A DNA stretch of 64,000 nucleotides from Anagrus nilaparvatae (lineage: Eukaryota; Arthropoda; Insecta; Hymenoptera; Mymaridae), in the NCBI GenBank assembly GCA_022575985.1, contig JAKSXM010000237.1:1754501-1818500 (forward strand), written 5' to 3'. The notes under the pieces are model-generated. The model ran no database searches. It was not told the origin of the DNA and saw only the letters and a list, made by a program, of their open reading frames with translations. Positions 43,771 through 54,166 of the stretch are shown one piece after another (position 1 is the first letter of the stretch; each line of letters opens with the position of its first letter). The position numbers and the translations under genes are program-made.

Positions 43771-45011
43771 AAATAATATAATAATATATATATTTTGTCT
43801 CAGATATTAATTTTTTAAAAGATAAATTTTTTTGTAATTTAACGTAAATTGGTTTTCTAGAGATTTCTCTTTAATGAAAGGGTTAAATTAAAAACCAAAA
43901 AAACTTGTTTTAGATAACGCACTAACAAATACATAGCACTTTAGTTTGATCGTTTTGGTGACATAGATTTTGAGTTACACACTGATTAGGGTGAAAACTT
44001 TTTTAAATTATTTCATTTTAATATATATAGGATAGGATTCTATGGCCATTATGTTGATGATACATTTCTTATTGTCCCTAAAGATAAGATTCAAACTATC
44101 CTAGATATTTTCAATAGATTCTATCCCAGAATTAAATTCACAATGGAAGTGGAAAATAATCAAAAACTTTCTAGATCTTATAATACATAGAGATAATTAT
44201 GGTAACATCTTAACTAATTGGTATAGAAAACCTACTTACTCAGACAGAGTTTTGAATTATTTATCTAATCATCCTATGCAACACAAAATAGCAATCATCA
44301 AAAATCTTATTGAAAAATCTATTAAATTGGCTTATAAAGAACTTCAACCGAACAACCTCAAATACATAAATGAAATTTTACTGTTGAATAATTATCCTCA
44401 ATCTTTAATCTTCAAGCACATCAAAAAGGGACTTATTCATTTAAACTCTCTTAATAGTTCACAAAATACAGATTCTGATACAAATTTTAATAGTAGAAAT
44501 CTTTTCAAACTTCCATATGTAAATGAAAATATCACCAATCATATAATAAATTTCATTAAACAATATGATTTAAACATTATTTTTCACATACCGTTCAATC
44601 TTAATAAATTTATCAAATTAGGTAAAGATAAAATTAAAAAAGAACAACATAAAAATAAAGTTTATTTAATTAATTGTAAAGATTGTGACTGTAAACATAT
44701 TAGCCAAACAGGTAGATTAGCATGTACAAGAATTTTTAAGGAACATCGAAAAAAATTATAGTAGAAGTGAGAATAACTACAATGTGATTTCGCTTCCCAA
44801 GAAAGAAACCAAAACTCAAGGCTATGAACATGATTTTGACTTGAAGGAGTTTGAAATTTTACACCAAGAAAGCAATTTAAAAAAAAGAAAGCTTTTTGAA
44901 TTATTCTACATTAAAAAACATCAAAAGCATGCATTAGATGTAAAAACTGATCTAAAAAATTTCTCTCCTCCCTATGAAATACTTCTTAACCAAATCATTT
45001 AAAATAATATT

Positions 45012-46587
45012 GGTTCCTCATAGAGGAACCTTTATGATAGGTGAAATTTTGATTTTCGATATTTTGGCATATAAGCACGTTTTGAGACCCCAGGAAGCTA
45101 AAAAACCGGTTTTTAAAAAAGTCTGTGTGTGCGTGTGTGTATGTATGTATGTATGTATGTATGTATGTATGTCGCACTGTAACCGGTGATATTTCACAGC
45201 CAACACGACATTAAGACCTAATTTTTTTTTTTTAATTTTTTTTACCAAAAAAGCTCGAGGTACTTTTTTTTTTTTTTAATTTGGATGTAATACCTCATTT
45301 ATATCCACGAAAGTACTTATATTTGAAAGTATGGTTTTTAATCGATATCTCGAATCTGATACTTAATTTTTTGAAAATTTTTTTCCCAAAATTTTTTTTA
45401 TAAAAAAATACAAAAAACACCAATTTTTTTTTTTCTTTGAACGTAGTACATAATTTGCTTCCATGGAAGTACTAGTTTTAAGAACCTCTATAAAAGTAAT
45501 TTTTTGGACCTAATGCTTAATTTTTTGAAAATTTTTTTCTCAAAATTTTTGCCGCCAAAAAATATAAAAAATGCCAATTTTTTTTTTTTTTAGGATGTAG
45601 TACTTAATGTTTTTCTACGAAAGTACGAATATTTAGAATTATCGTTTTTAAATTATTATTTCATGTGATACGTAATTTTCCGATATTTTTTTTTTTTTTA
45701 ATTTATTAATAAAAAAATTAAAAAAATACAATAATTTTTTTTCTTTTTGGACGTAATACCTAATTTATTTCTAGGAAAGTTCTAATATCCAGAATCATCG
45801 TTTTTAAAGGATTTCTCCATTTGATAAGTAATTTTTCAAAATTTTTTTTTTCAAAATTTTTTGTATAAAAAGATTAAAAAAACACAATAATTTTTTTTCT
45901 TTTTGGACGTAGTACTTAATTTATTTTTATGAAAGTACTAATATCCAGAATTATGGTTTTAAAGGATTCCTCCATCTTATATGTAATTTTTCGAAATTTT
46001 TTTTTTCAAAATTTTTTGTATAAAAAAATTAAAAAAACACAATAATTTTTTTTCTTCATGGACTTAGTACTTAATTAATTTATATGAAAGTACTAATATT
46101 CAGAATTATGGTTTTAAAGGATTTCTCTATCTGATATGTAATTTTTTTGAAATTTTTTTTTTTAATTTTCTGTATAAAAATATTAAAAAAACATAATAAT
46201 TTTTTTTCTTTTTGGACTTAGTACTTAATTTATTTCTATGAAAGTACTAATATCTAGAATTATCATTTTTAAAGGAATTCTCCATCTAATACGTAATTTT
46301 TGTAAATTTTTTTTTTCAAAATTTTTTGTATAAAGAAATTAAAAAAACACAATAATTTTTTTTCTTTTTGGATGTATTACTTAATTTATTTCTATGAAAG
46401 TACTAATATCTAGAATTATTGTTTTTAAAGGATTTTTTCCATCTGATACGTAATTTTTCAAATTTTTTTTTTGAATATTTTTCATATAAAAAAATTAAAA
46501 AAACATCATTTTTATTAGATAAAATAGAACATTATAAATATTTTGCTATTGTTGATGAGGAACCATAGTGCCAATCACTTGGCAGCG
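45012..46587 (-). mobile_element. Inverted full copy of the 156-bp-repeat element
   Basis: Starts GGTTCCTCATAGAGGAACC and ends at TTGGCAGCG, the complement of the left end seen at 15359. It has the same unique tail, the GT/ATGT run (45121-45172), the same order and about eight 156-bp units (landmarks 45309 to 46395). It lies just 3' of the PLE coding end. Confidence 0.85.
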
Positions 46588-46676
46588 TTTTTTTTTCAAG
46601 CAATCCTTATTTTTATGTCATTTATTTCTGATTTTTATTTGTAAATACTCTTTTTCTCTCATATACATATATCTTA

Positions 46677-46707
46677 TCTTAATACTATATATATTTGAAA
46701 ATTTATT

Positions 46708-46743
<36 letters not shown>

Positions 46744-47622
46744 CACTCATCACGCAAGAACCGCCAAACCAATTGGCATGAAACCGGTGTCAAAATAAAG
46801 ATAAAAAGTCTGCGGGTGACATAGGCCCTATATTTTCTGATTAGCTGTCGTAGTTTTTGAGATATTTAATTTTTAGTATTTTTGAACTTGATAACATTTT
46901 TTAAAAATTTTAACAAAAATTGAAATATCTCGAGACTATCGAAAAATTTAGCTATCGCACTTCATAGTATTCGATTCAGCACTAATTTTTACGTATTCTC
47001 TGAAATTTTTATTCAAAACGGAGGTATCTTTAAAATTTTATAAAATATTTTTAAAGCTGGTAAAAAAATTTTTTTCATTTTTTTATTTTTATGGTATTTC
47101 TAATCATTTATTTGTGGGTCTGTGTATATTATAATGTAATTTATATTCTATATTAAAATGTAATTTATGCGTACTTAGTTAAATTTTTATTAAAAACGTA
47201 CGTTGCTTTAAAATTAAAAAAAAAATAAATAAAATTTTTTACTATATATTATATATATTCAACTCAAATTTTAGGGTATAGTTTGGGGTGATAAAAAAGT
47301 CCCTCAGCCAAAGTTTTAGTCCTCTAGCACCTCATGGGCCCGAAATATGTCTGTTCAAAGGTCCAAAAATAGCCTGTTCTGGCCCATTTTCCAAATTACA
47401 CCATTCCTTTGAATTTACTACAAATTTTATCGTATTGGTCACATTTGAACTGGTAAAAGGTCTACATTAAGAAAAAAATTTTAGCTTATTTCAAGGCGTT
47501 AATTTTTTTTGACATTGATATATATTTTGGACAATAACAACATGATAATAATAAAAAATCAATAACAACAACACCGGGAATAGATCAGGGGGGGGCGGAG
47601 CCCCCCCTCACACCTATGCTAG
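46677..47622 (+). mobile_element. Non-autonomous Helitron, 946 bp, near-identical to 29928-30762
   Basis: Same TCTTAATACTATATATA 5' end after A, same GGGGGGCGGAGCCCCCC hairpin and CTATGCTAG end before T. It retains about 111 bp (about 47375-47485) that the other copy lacks. Confidence 0.9.
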
Positions 47623-47855
47623 TATATATATATATATATAGTTCTTAAACAGTAGCATTCAGAATGTGTAATAGTTTGATTAATCTATTATTTTTAATTA
47701 TTGTTAATTATTTTTAATAAATCTAAATTATTAATATAAAAATGTTATATATCTAATAATCAAATATTTATAATTATAATATGTACTACCAAATTTTTGA
47801 CTGTATTTCTTATTTTAGAAATATGTGATAACTACCTACTTTGTAAGCTTATAAA

Positions 47856-48490
47856 TTTTGTAACTAATTAATTTTATAGTTCATTGTAAATTATATATGA
47901 ATTTTTTAATAAAGGTTCCTTGATAAGGTCATCAGTTCGATGACGAAACGTCGGTAAAAAATAATTTGTATTTTTTATTGCTCTTGGTCCAACAAGATCG
48001 TATTATCACTGAATTTTTTATTATAAAAATAGACTGGGGTTAAATAAAAAGAGTAGAATAATAAGAAAACGGAAAAAATAAAAATTAAATAAAATTTTTT
48101 TAAACATAAAGCACTTGAACATTTAGAGTAATAAGTTTCATATTAAAAAATAGTCATAAAAAATGTACGTTATTTTGTAACTAATTAATTTTATAGTTCA
48201 TTATAAATTATATATGAATTTTTTAATAAAGGTTCCTTGATAAGGTCATCAGTTCGATGACGAAACGTCGGTAAAAAATAATTTGTATTTTTTATTGCTC
48301 TTGGTCCAACAAGATCGTATTATCACTTAATTTTTTATTATAAAAATAGACTGGGGTTAAATAAAAAGAGTAGAATAATAAGAAAACGGAAATAATAAAA
48401 ATTAAATAAAATTTTTTTAAACCTAAAGCACTTGAACATTTAGAGTAATAAGTTTCATATTAAAAAATAGTCATAAAAAATGTACGTTAT
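47856..48490 (+). repeat. 317-bp tandem dimer, probable PLE 3' region / retrozyme-like unit
   Basis: The two units (47856-48172, 48173-48490) are almost identical. Each contains CCTTGATAAGGTCATCAGTT followed by CGATGACGAAACGTCGG, then GGTCCAACAAGATCG. Downstream of a PLE coding end, on the same strand, this is where PLE pseudo-LTRs lie. Dimeric units with hammerhead-like cores also recall retrozymes. Confidence 0.65.
47919..47954 (+). ncRNA. Degenerate hammerhead-ribozyme-like motif (also 48236-48271)
   Basis: Order: TTGATAAG (consensus CUGANGA), stem GTCATC/GATGAC, GAAAC, GTC. The stem and the GAAA...GUC part fit a hammerhead, but C3 and G8 of the core are changed, so self-cleavage is unlikely as written. 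A sister motif in the other PLE (62661-62697, minus) has TTGAAAATGAGAT, ATCTC, GAAAC, GC, GTC. Confidence 0.4.
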
Positions 48491-48885
48491 AGTTACAATC
48501 TTTATATTTTGTTTATATTATGTTCCTGTTTAAAAATCTAGCACTTGTAAAATTTTTTAAAAACTCAAAGATTAGTATAAGATCGTTACTACGTGAAGAA
48601 TTTTATATATTCTTTACTTAAAAACTTCACTTTTATAGAACTAAATAAGGTACTACTTCAAAAAAAAAAATGGCGTTGTTTGTGTATTTTGGCGGCAAAA
48701 ATTTTGAGACAAAAATTTTCAAAAAATTAATTATCAGATTGGAGATATCGAGTAAAAACGAAAATTCTAGATATTAATATTTTCATGAAAAAAATTTGGT
48801 ATCACGTCAAGAAAAAAAAAATAATCGTGGTTTAAAAATTTTTTTATGTAAAAAGTTTTGAAAAAAAAAATGTTTGAAAAATTAA

Positions 48886-49021
48886 GAGGATGGAATCGTC
48901 GGTAATTTTTATTAACTTATTGGACCCACCTAACCTAAACTGTAACCTGCGTCCAGTACCTCAGTTACAGTTTAGGTTAGGTGGTTTCAATAACAAAAAT
49001 TACCGACGCTTCCATCTTCTC
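48886..49021. mobile_element. Small foldback MITE, 136 bp
   Basis: GAGGATGGAATCGTCGGTAA pairs with its complement at the right end, and CCACCTAACCTAAACTGTAA pairs internally, leaving a loop of about 20 bases. Confidence 0.8.
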
Positions 49022-49117
49022 AATTATCGGATTGGAGATAACGAGTAAAAACGATAATTCTAGATATTAGTACTCTAATAGAAAAAAATAAAGTATTAGG
49101 TCCAAGAAGAAATAAAA

Positions 49118-49428
49118 GGTTTGTTCTTTTTGTCCCTTAAACCCGAAACCCGGGTTAAAACTAGAGTCTAAAAAACCCGCGCTTATTCAAAATATAAAAT
49201 TAATATTTTAATTTAAAAAAAAATAAATGTAATATAAATATAAAAAATCAGTAAAAAATTAATATTATATATTTAAAAATTAATTTTTTACTAATTTTTT
49301 ATATTTATATTACATTTATTTTTTTTTTAAATTATTAAAATATTAATTTTATATTTTGAATAAGCGCGGGTTTTTTAGACTCTAGTTTTAACCCGGGTTT
49401 CGGGTTTAAGGGACAAAAAAAACAAACC
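49118..49428. mobile_element. Foldback MITE, 311 bp
   Basis: Ends GGTTTGTTCTTTTTGTCCCT / complement, with CCCGAAACCCGGG and the AAACCCGCGCTTATTC block in both arms. Arms are about 150 bp and near perfect. Inserted in a 156-bp unit. Confidence 0.85.
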
Positions 49429-49959
49429 CAAATATTGCAATAAAATTTTTTTTACTTTTTAATGCAAAAAATTTTGAGAAAAAAACGTATCGGATCCAAA
49501 AATTGACTATAAACGATATTTTTAAAACTAATACGCCTATAGAAAACAATTTGGTACTGCGTACAAAAAGAAAAATAAAATTGGTATTTTTTCTACTATT
49601 TGATGCAAAAAATGTTGAAATAAAAATTTACAAAAAATAAATTATAAGATTCAAGATATCGAGTAAAAACGATACTTCTAGATATTAGTACATTTATGAA
49701 TGAAAATGAGAAATTACATCCAAATTAAAAAAAAAAAGTACCTCAAGATTTTTTGGTGAAAAAAATTTTGAAAAATAATTAATGTAATATTAGGTCTTAA
49801 TTGTAATATTGGTTGTGAAATATAACCGGTTACAGTCATACAAACAAAGACACAAACAGAATTTTTTTAAAAACCGGATTTTAAGTTTCCCGAGGTCTCA
49901 AAACGTACTTATAAGTCAAAAAATCAGAAATCAAAATTTCACCTAAAACAGTGTGTTAT

Positions 49960-51240
49960 TATGCTTCGCACGGTCTATCATTGTTAGCAATGATCTAGTT
50001 TTAATTATCTATATGCAACTATAGCATTGAAATATTACTATTTTATTTAGCGGAATATATCCCGCTTTAAATTTTTTTCTTGTAATGTCCTATTTTATAA
50101 GAGTTGTAATTTCAATTGTTTTTATGCATTGACAGCATTGAAATATTAATTTGGAATTTAGCAGAATATACCCCACTTTAAATTTCTTTTCGAATAGTGT
50201 CCTGTACTCAGAAAACTAAAAATATCAGAATTGAATGTAGCAAAATCTGTCCCATTATAAATTTTTTTCGAAAAGTGTATTGTTTTATAGAAAAGTTTTA
50301 ATTTTAATTATTTTTATGCAACTATAGCATTCAGAAATTAGTATTCAATGTAGCAGAATATACACTAGTTTTATAAATGTAGTAATTTCAGTGGTTTTTA
50401 TGCAATGATACCATTGAAATATAAGTATTGAATTTAGCAGAGTATACCCCACTTTAAATTTTTTTGAATAGTGTCCCGTTTCTTAGAAAAGTTTAAAAAT
50501 TAGAACTAAATTTAGCAAAATATATTCAATTACAAATTTTCTTTAAATAGTGTTCTGTTTATTTCAAAGTTATAATTAGAATGGTTTTTATGCAAAGATA
50601 CCATTTAAATATTAGTTTCGAATTCAGCAGAATAACGCCTACAAGAAATTTTTTTCGAATAGTGTCCTGTTGTTCAAAAAAGTTAAAATTTCAATTATTT
50701 TTAGGCAATTATAACATTCAGACAATAGTATTTACTATAGCGTTGAAAGAGACATTAGTATTTACTATACGTCCTGTTTTATATAAATATTGTGATTTCA
50801 ATTATTTTTCTGCACTGATAGCATTGAAATATTAGTATTAAATTTAGCAGGATATACCCTACTTCAAATTTTTTTCGAATAGTTATCTGTGTCTTAGAAA
50901 AGTTTAAATATTAGTATTGAATGTAACCAAATATACCTCATTATTAATTTTCTTCGAATAGTGTCCTGTTGTATAGAAAACTTACTATTTTAATTATTTT
51001 TATGCAATGATAGCATTGAAATATTAATCTTGAAATTAGCAGAACGTATCCCATTTTAAATTTTTTTGAATAGTGTCCAGTTTATTAGGAAAGTTGAAAT
51101 ATTAGTATTGAATTAAACAAAATTTACCCCATTATAAATTCTCTTCGAATAGTTTCTTGTTTTATAAGAAAGTTTAATTTAATTTAAATTATCTCTCCTA
51201 GATATGAAAAAATAAAAATTCCAAAAATTTCTCTCTATAG
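49960..51240 (+). repeat. Degenerate 110-bp satellite, same family as 41.5-42.1 kb
   Basis: Words AGCATTGAAATATTA, TTTAGCAGAATATACCCCAC and CGAATAGTGTCCTGTT recur about ten times at irregular 100-130 bp spacing. Preceded at 49985-50015 by a hairpin (TCATTGTTAGCAATGA) and CTAG, possibly a Helitron end. Confidence 0.7.
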
Positions 51241-51479
51241 TAAAATTTATATTGTGACTCCCGCGCGAACAGAATCTAACAATTTAGTATTATTATTTCA
51301 TTTACTATTTTAGTACTGTAGAATTAGAGACTTTAAGACCTATTATGAATCATGTTATTTGGCTAGTGATTTCATAATTTAATTTTTACTTTATTAACTG
51401 AATATGCAATTTTTTTGGTATTCTTTAATCAAGAGAATTTAAAGCCTCATAATAAAAAATTATTATCAAAAAATTTTTA

Positions 51480-52010
51480 GAAGGGCCTCAATATAGTCCT
51501 AATAGTTTTAGCATAAACAATATAAATTGAAAATAATCCAGTCATTTTTAAATAAACAATCGTTCGTTTGACTCTTGGATATGCAAAATCTAGTGTTTCG
51601 GGCTCTAGTTTTTCGTTCATAATCTCGATACACTAATTTGTAAAAAAATTAATTTATAATACAATAATCATGTTTTTGTTTTCTGAATCGTAAAGAGTCT
51701 AGAAACTTTCTTGAATTTTTCTCTAGTTTTATTATTTTTACCGCAAATTACCAAAAATTCTGACTCCAAAAAAATTTTACAAATTTTTAAAGAAACGTTC
51801 ATTTTTAATAAAAATTTAACTGAGTACGTATAAATTAGTCTCGAAACGAGTAATACCAATTAAAGTAGAATTTTATCATATTTTTCAGATATTTCACTTT
51901 TTAGTCAAATTATCAAAAAATTTTATTCTTGCCAAAAATAGTAAGAATTGAATATCTCCAAAAGTACGATAGCTGAGTCGCAAAACTATGGCCTATGTCT
52001 GGCATACACT
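51480..52010 (-). mobile_element. Helitron-family fragment, inverted
   Basis: In reverse complement it matches the 31200-31580 body (GACATAGGCCATAG, CAGCTATCGTACTTTTGGAG, AACAAAAACATGATT). Neither end is recognisable. Confidence 0.6.
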
Positions 52011-52111
52011 TTTTTTCTTTATTTTCACACCTGTTTTATGTAATTTCGTAGTATTGGTTTATTACTTTCGTTCATTGGTTCGAGCCTCATGATGAAACAG
52101 GCATAGGCACT

Positions 52112-52530
52112 GTTATGACATCATTGTTTACTAAATAAATAAAATCGAATTATTTAGATTATTTAAGTATGTCATGATTATATTTAATATTTTGTAATAA
52201 CTAGGAACGTGCAAATTAAGAATGTTTACAATTACATAATTTTAGTATTTAAGAAAAGTTATTATTGAGAAATATAAATAAAGTAATATAAAGATCAGCA
52301 CAAAAATTATGAAATAATAAATAAGATTGTTATTAAAATAAGCAAATAGTTTTATAACCATAAACAATATCAATACTATATAAGAGGAATTAAAAATTAT
52401 AATAGTTTCAGTTTTAAGTTCGGTTTTAACTTGTATACTCGAATCATCAAGTGCGGGTCTTTTTAAATAAATTAAGTGTTTACTAAACTTGTGTTATTTC
52501 TTTTACTATCAGCCTGAACCATCCACATAC
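52112..52530 (+). mobile_element. Possible solo LTR or 5' LTR part
   Basis: Starts TGTTATGACATCATTG, contains ACTATATAAGAGG, then a TCAGTTTTAAG initiator-like site and AAATAAATTAAG, as expected for U3-R. No identical partner or clear target duplication was found. It may belong with the 52600-53217 remnant. Confidence 0.35.
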
Positions 52531-52725
52531 ATACAAGGTAGGTCATTTAAACATTATATTTAATATGCATACACATAGGCGTCAAAGTACTAACGTATTA
52601 ATGCAAGCTCAGCATTAATACAATCATGTAATTCCACAAACTAACATTCGTTCCTTATATAATATTTTAGTTTATGCAACAATAATTAATAAAATCTAAA
52701 TTATGACCATAAGACTAGAACAAAG

Positions 52726-52785
52726 TGGTTTCAATACCGGGAATCGAACCCGGGCCGCCTGGGTGAAAGTCAGGAATCCTCAACC
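52726..52785 (-). pseudogene. tRNA-Glu(UUC)-derived 3' fragment including CCA
   Basis: The minus strand reads GGATTCCTGACTTTCACCC, AGGCGGCCCGGGTTCGATTC, CCGGTATTGAAACCA: anticodon arm with TTC, T arm and a 3' CCA. The D-arm 5' half and the 5' acceptor strand are missing, so it is not a gene. CCA is not encoded in eukaryotic tRNA genes, so this derives from a mature tRNA, fitting a primer copy or an extended primer-binding site. Confidence 0.65.
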
Positions 52786-52799
52786 TCTCGAAATATCAA

Positions 52800-53120
52800 C
52801 CTCTCGAAAATTTAGCCACAAGCGGGCTATACACACAAAAAGAATTAGAAAATTTCAGAAAACATCTACTATTTCCAGTAGAAAAAGAAGCATATTTAAA
52901 CAGTATAGCAAGAACATTAAATGGCGAAAATTCGATCCACGAAGATTTATTCAGAAATTTATTAACAGAAAATTCGATTTACACGATATTCGAAAATCTT
53001 TGGGAGACAATAAAGAGGGATTTTTGGACATTCTCTCTGACAGCATCAGGCGTCATCGGTTTTCTTTCAATATTTTATGTATTGAAATCAGTAACCGAGG
53101 CAAGCACAGCATTAATATAA
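52800..53120 (+). pseudogene. C-terminus of a virus-like envelope glycoprotein (env remnant)
   Basis: The frame from a stop at 52764 to TAA at 53118-53120 encodes about 105 residues in this part. Near the start it has GLYTQKELENF, later LFRNLLTENSIYTIFENLW, then a membrane-spanning segment (FWTFSLTASGVIGFLSIFYV) close to the C-terminus. A stem region followed by one transmembrane helix and a short tail is the layout of class III-like fusion glycoproteins. The wording recalls chuvirus-type glycoproteins captured by BEL/Pao retrotransposons, from memory only. The ectodomain is missing, so it cannot function. An overlapping open frame at 52703-53128 is a shadow. Confidence 0.45.
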
Positions 53121-53221
53121 TCATGTAATTCCACAAACTAACATTCGTTCCTTATATAATATTTTAGTTTATGCAACAATAATTAATAAAATCTAAATTA
53201 TGACCATAAGACTATAACAGC

Positions 53222-54166
53222 ACACAGGTACACAAATAAATTATTAAAAATACCATAAAAAATAAGAAAATGAAAAAAAAATTTTCTACCAGCTTCAAAA
53301 ATATTTGATATAATTTTAAATATACCTCCGTTTTGAATAAAAATTTAAGTGAATATATTAAAATTTTTTGATAGTCTTAAGATATTTCAATTTTTGTTAA
53401 AAAATTTGATAGCTAAGCAAAAAATCTATGTCCTATGTCATCCGCAAACTTTTTTACTTTATTTTGACACCGCTTTCATGACAATTGGTTTGGCGGTTCT
53501 TGAGTCATTAGGGTACAAACAAACAAACAGACAAATAAATTTTCAAGTATATATAGTATTAAGGTCTTAAGAGCGTTAGAATTAAAATGCAAAAAAAAAG
53601 CTAAAACTTGGAGAAAGTAAAGTAAATATAATTTAATTTTACACGTATTTTTTTTTTTTTATAATTGACCTAATTGACCGAATAGTTTTTGAGAAAATTA
53701 ATAAATAAAAAATAAATTAACACAGGCTCTTAAGGGGAATTTTAAAAATGAAAAGAAAGCATTTAAAATACAAAACTTAGATATTTTTTTTATGAGTTGA
53801 TAAATAAAGTCCTAATAAATAAAAAGAGACCTTAAAATTTACAATTTACCGTCATTTTGTATGGTTTTACTTAAAAAAATGTATAAAAAATAAACGTTTA
53901 TTCTGCTATTGAGGTAGAGTCATTTATTATATTTTTTAATTTATTTATTTTCTTTAAATATAATTAAATAATCTTGTTTAACTAATAAATAATTTATTTA
54001 ATGCCAAAATTAAGTTAATATAATTCATTTTTAAGCTTTGAATAGTAATAATTAAGTATTATTGAAAAAATTTTTTTATTTATTTAAAGTTGCAATCCGT
54101 ATTTTTTTACATGAGTAAGACAAGGATACCGATAAGCAAAATACTAACGCTCTTAAGACCTTAAGA
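53222..54166 (-). mobile_element. Helitron 5' part, interrupted at its very tip by a TTAA MITE
   Basis: In reverse complement it starts TCTTAATACTATATATA (54166 down, with the MITE removed), preceded by A, and continues with TTTGTCTGTTTG, CAAGAACCGCCAAACCAA and the usual body to about 53222. The 3' end is absent, lost where the retroelement repeat begins. Confidence 0.75.
53563..54160. mobile_element. TTAA-flanked MITE, 0.6 kb
   Basis: TTAA at 53559-53562 and 54161-54164. The termini GGTCTTAAGAGCGTTAG and CTAACGCTCTTAAGACC pair. The interior is AT-rich and non-coding. TTAA points to a piggyBac-type transposase, although the ends are not CCC. Confidence 0.75.

Larger units (their letters stand above)
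40619..44037 (-). mobile_element. Non-autonomous Helitron, 3.4 kb, filled with satellites
   Basis: On the minus strand the 5' end is TCCTATCCTATATATATTAA at 44037, preceded by A, and the 3' end is CTAG at 40622-40619, followed by T and preceded by a GC-rich near-hairpin (GCCGAGCGTAGCGAGGC). It sits exactly at an AT dinucleotide inside the PLE RT. The interior is two satellite arrays. A second, inverted copy of the 5' end lies at 40790. Confidence 0.65.
40590..45005 (+). pseudogene. Penelope-like element: RT end plus GIY-YIG endonuclease, split by a Helitron
   Basis: 40590-40618 encodes SFDFNIP; after the Helitron, 44038 resumes in phase with FYGHYVDDTFLIV, so the RT catalytic box is restored across the insertion. 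A frameshift near 44175 is followed by the frame 44200-44761 with NWYRKPTYSDRVLNYL, HPMQHKIAIIKNLIEK and the linker/endonuclease piece YLINCKDCDCKHISQTGR. 44784-45002 gives HDFDLKEFEILHQESN and KRKLFELFYIKKHQ, the GIY-YIG C-terminal part. The RT N-terminus is missing. PLE RT and GIY-YIG act in target-primed retrotransposition. Confidence 0.8.
48640..49945 (+). mobile_element. Third 156-bp-repeat element, decayed, with two MITEs inside
   Basis: Units with GATTGGAGATATCGAGTAAA recur, and the unique tail (AGGTCTTAATTGTAATATTG, AAACCGGATTTTAAGTTTCC) ends near 49945 without the terminal GGTTCCTC palindrome. The microsatellite has shrunk to a few ACAAACA words. Confidence 0.7.
52601..53224 (+). mobile_element. 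Small retroelement remnant bounded by about 120-bp direct repeats
   Basis: GCAAGC-CAGCATTAATA through ATGACCATAAGACTA and about AACA occurs at 52601-52722 and 53102-53220 with very few differences. Just after the left copy stands a TGG-led tRNA-complementary stretch, the place of a primer-binding site. Just before the right copy an envelope-like frame ends, with its stop inside the repeat. This looks like a strongly deleted LTR retroelement with an env gene; the true LTR length is uncertain. Confidence 0.45.

Noticed and set aside
45012..46587. Classing the 156-bp-repeat element as a Helitron
   Set aside because: It has end hairpins, but no TC start, no CTAG-type end and no A|T insertion signature.
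52726..52785. Functional tRNA-Glu gene
   Set aside because: The 5' half is missing and CCA is present, so it derives from a mature tRNA.
52703..53128. Basic 141-codon frame across the tRNA-like and env-like parts
   Set aside because: It uses another frame and reads through tRNA-derived sequence; the frame ending at 53120 has a membrane helix and glycoprotein-like order.
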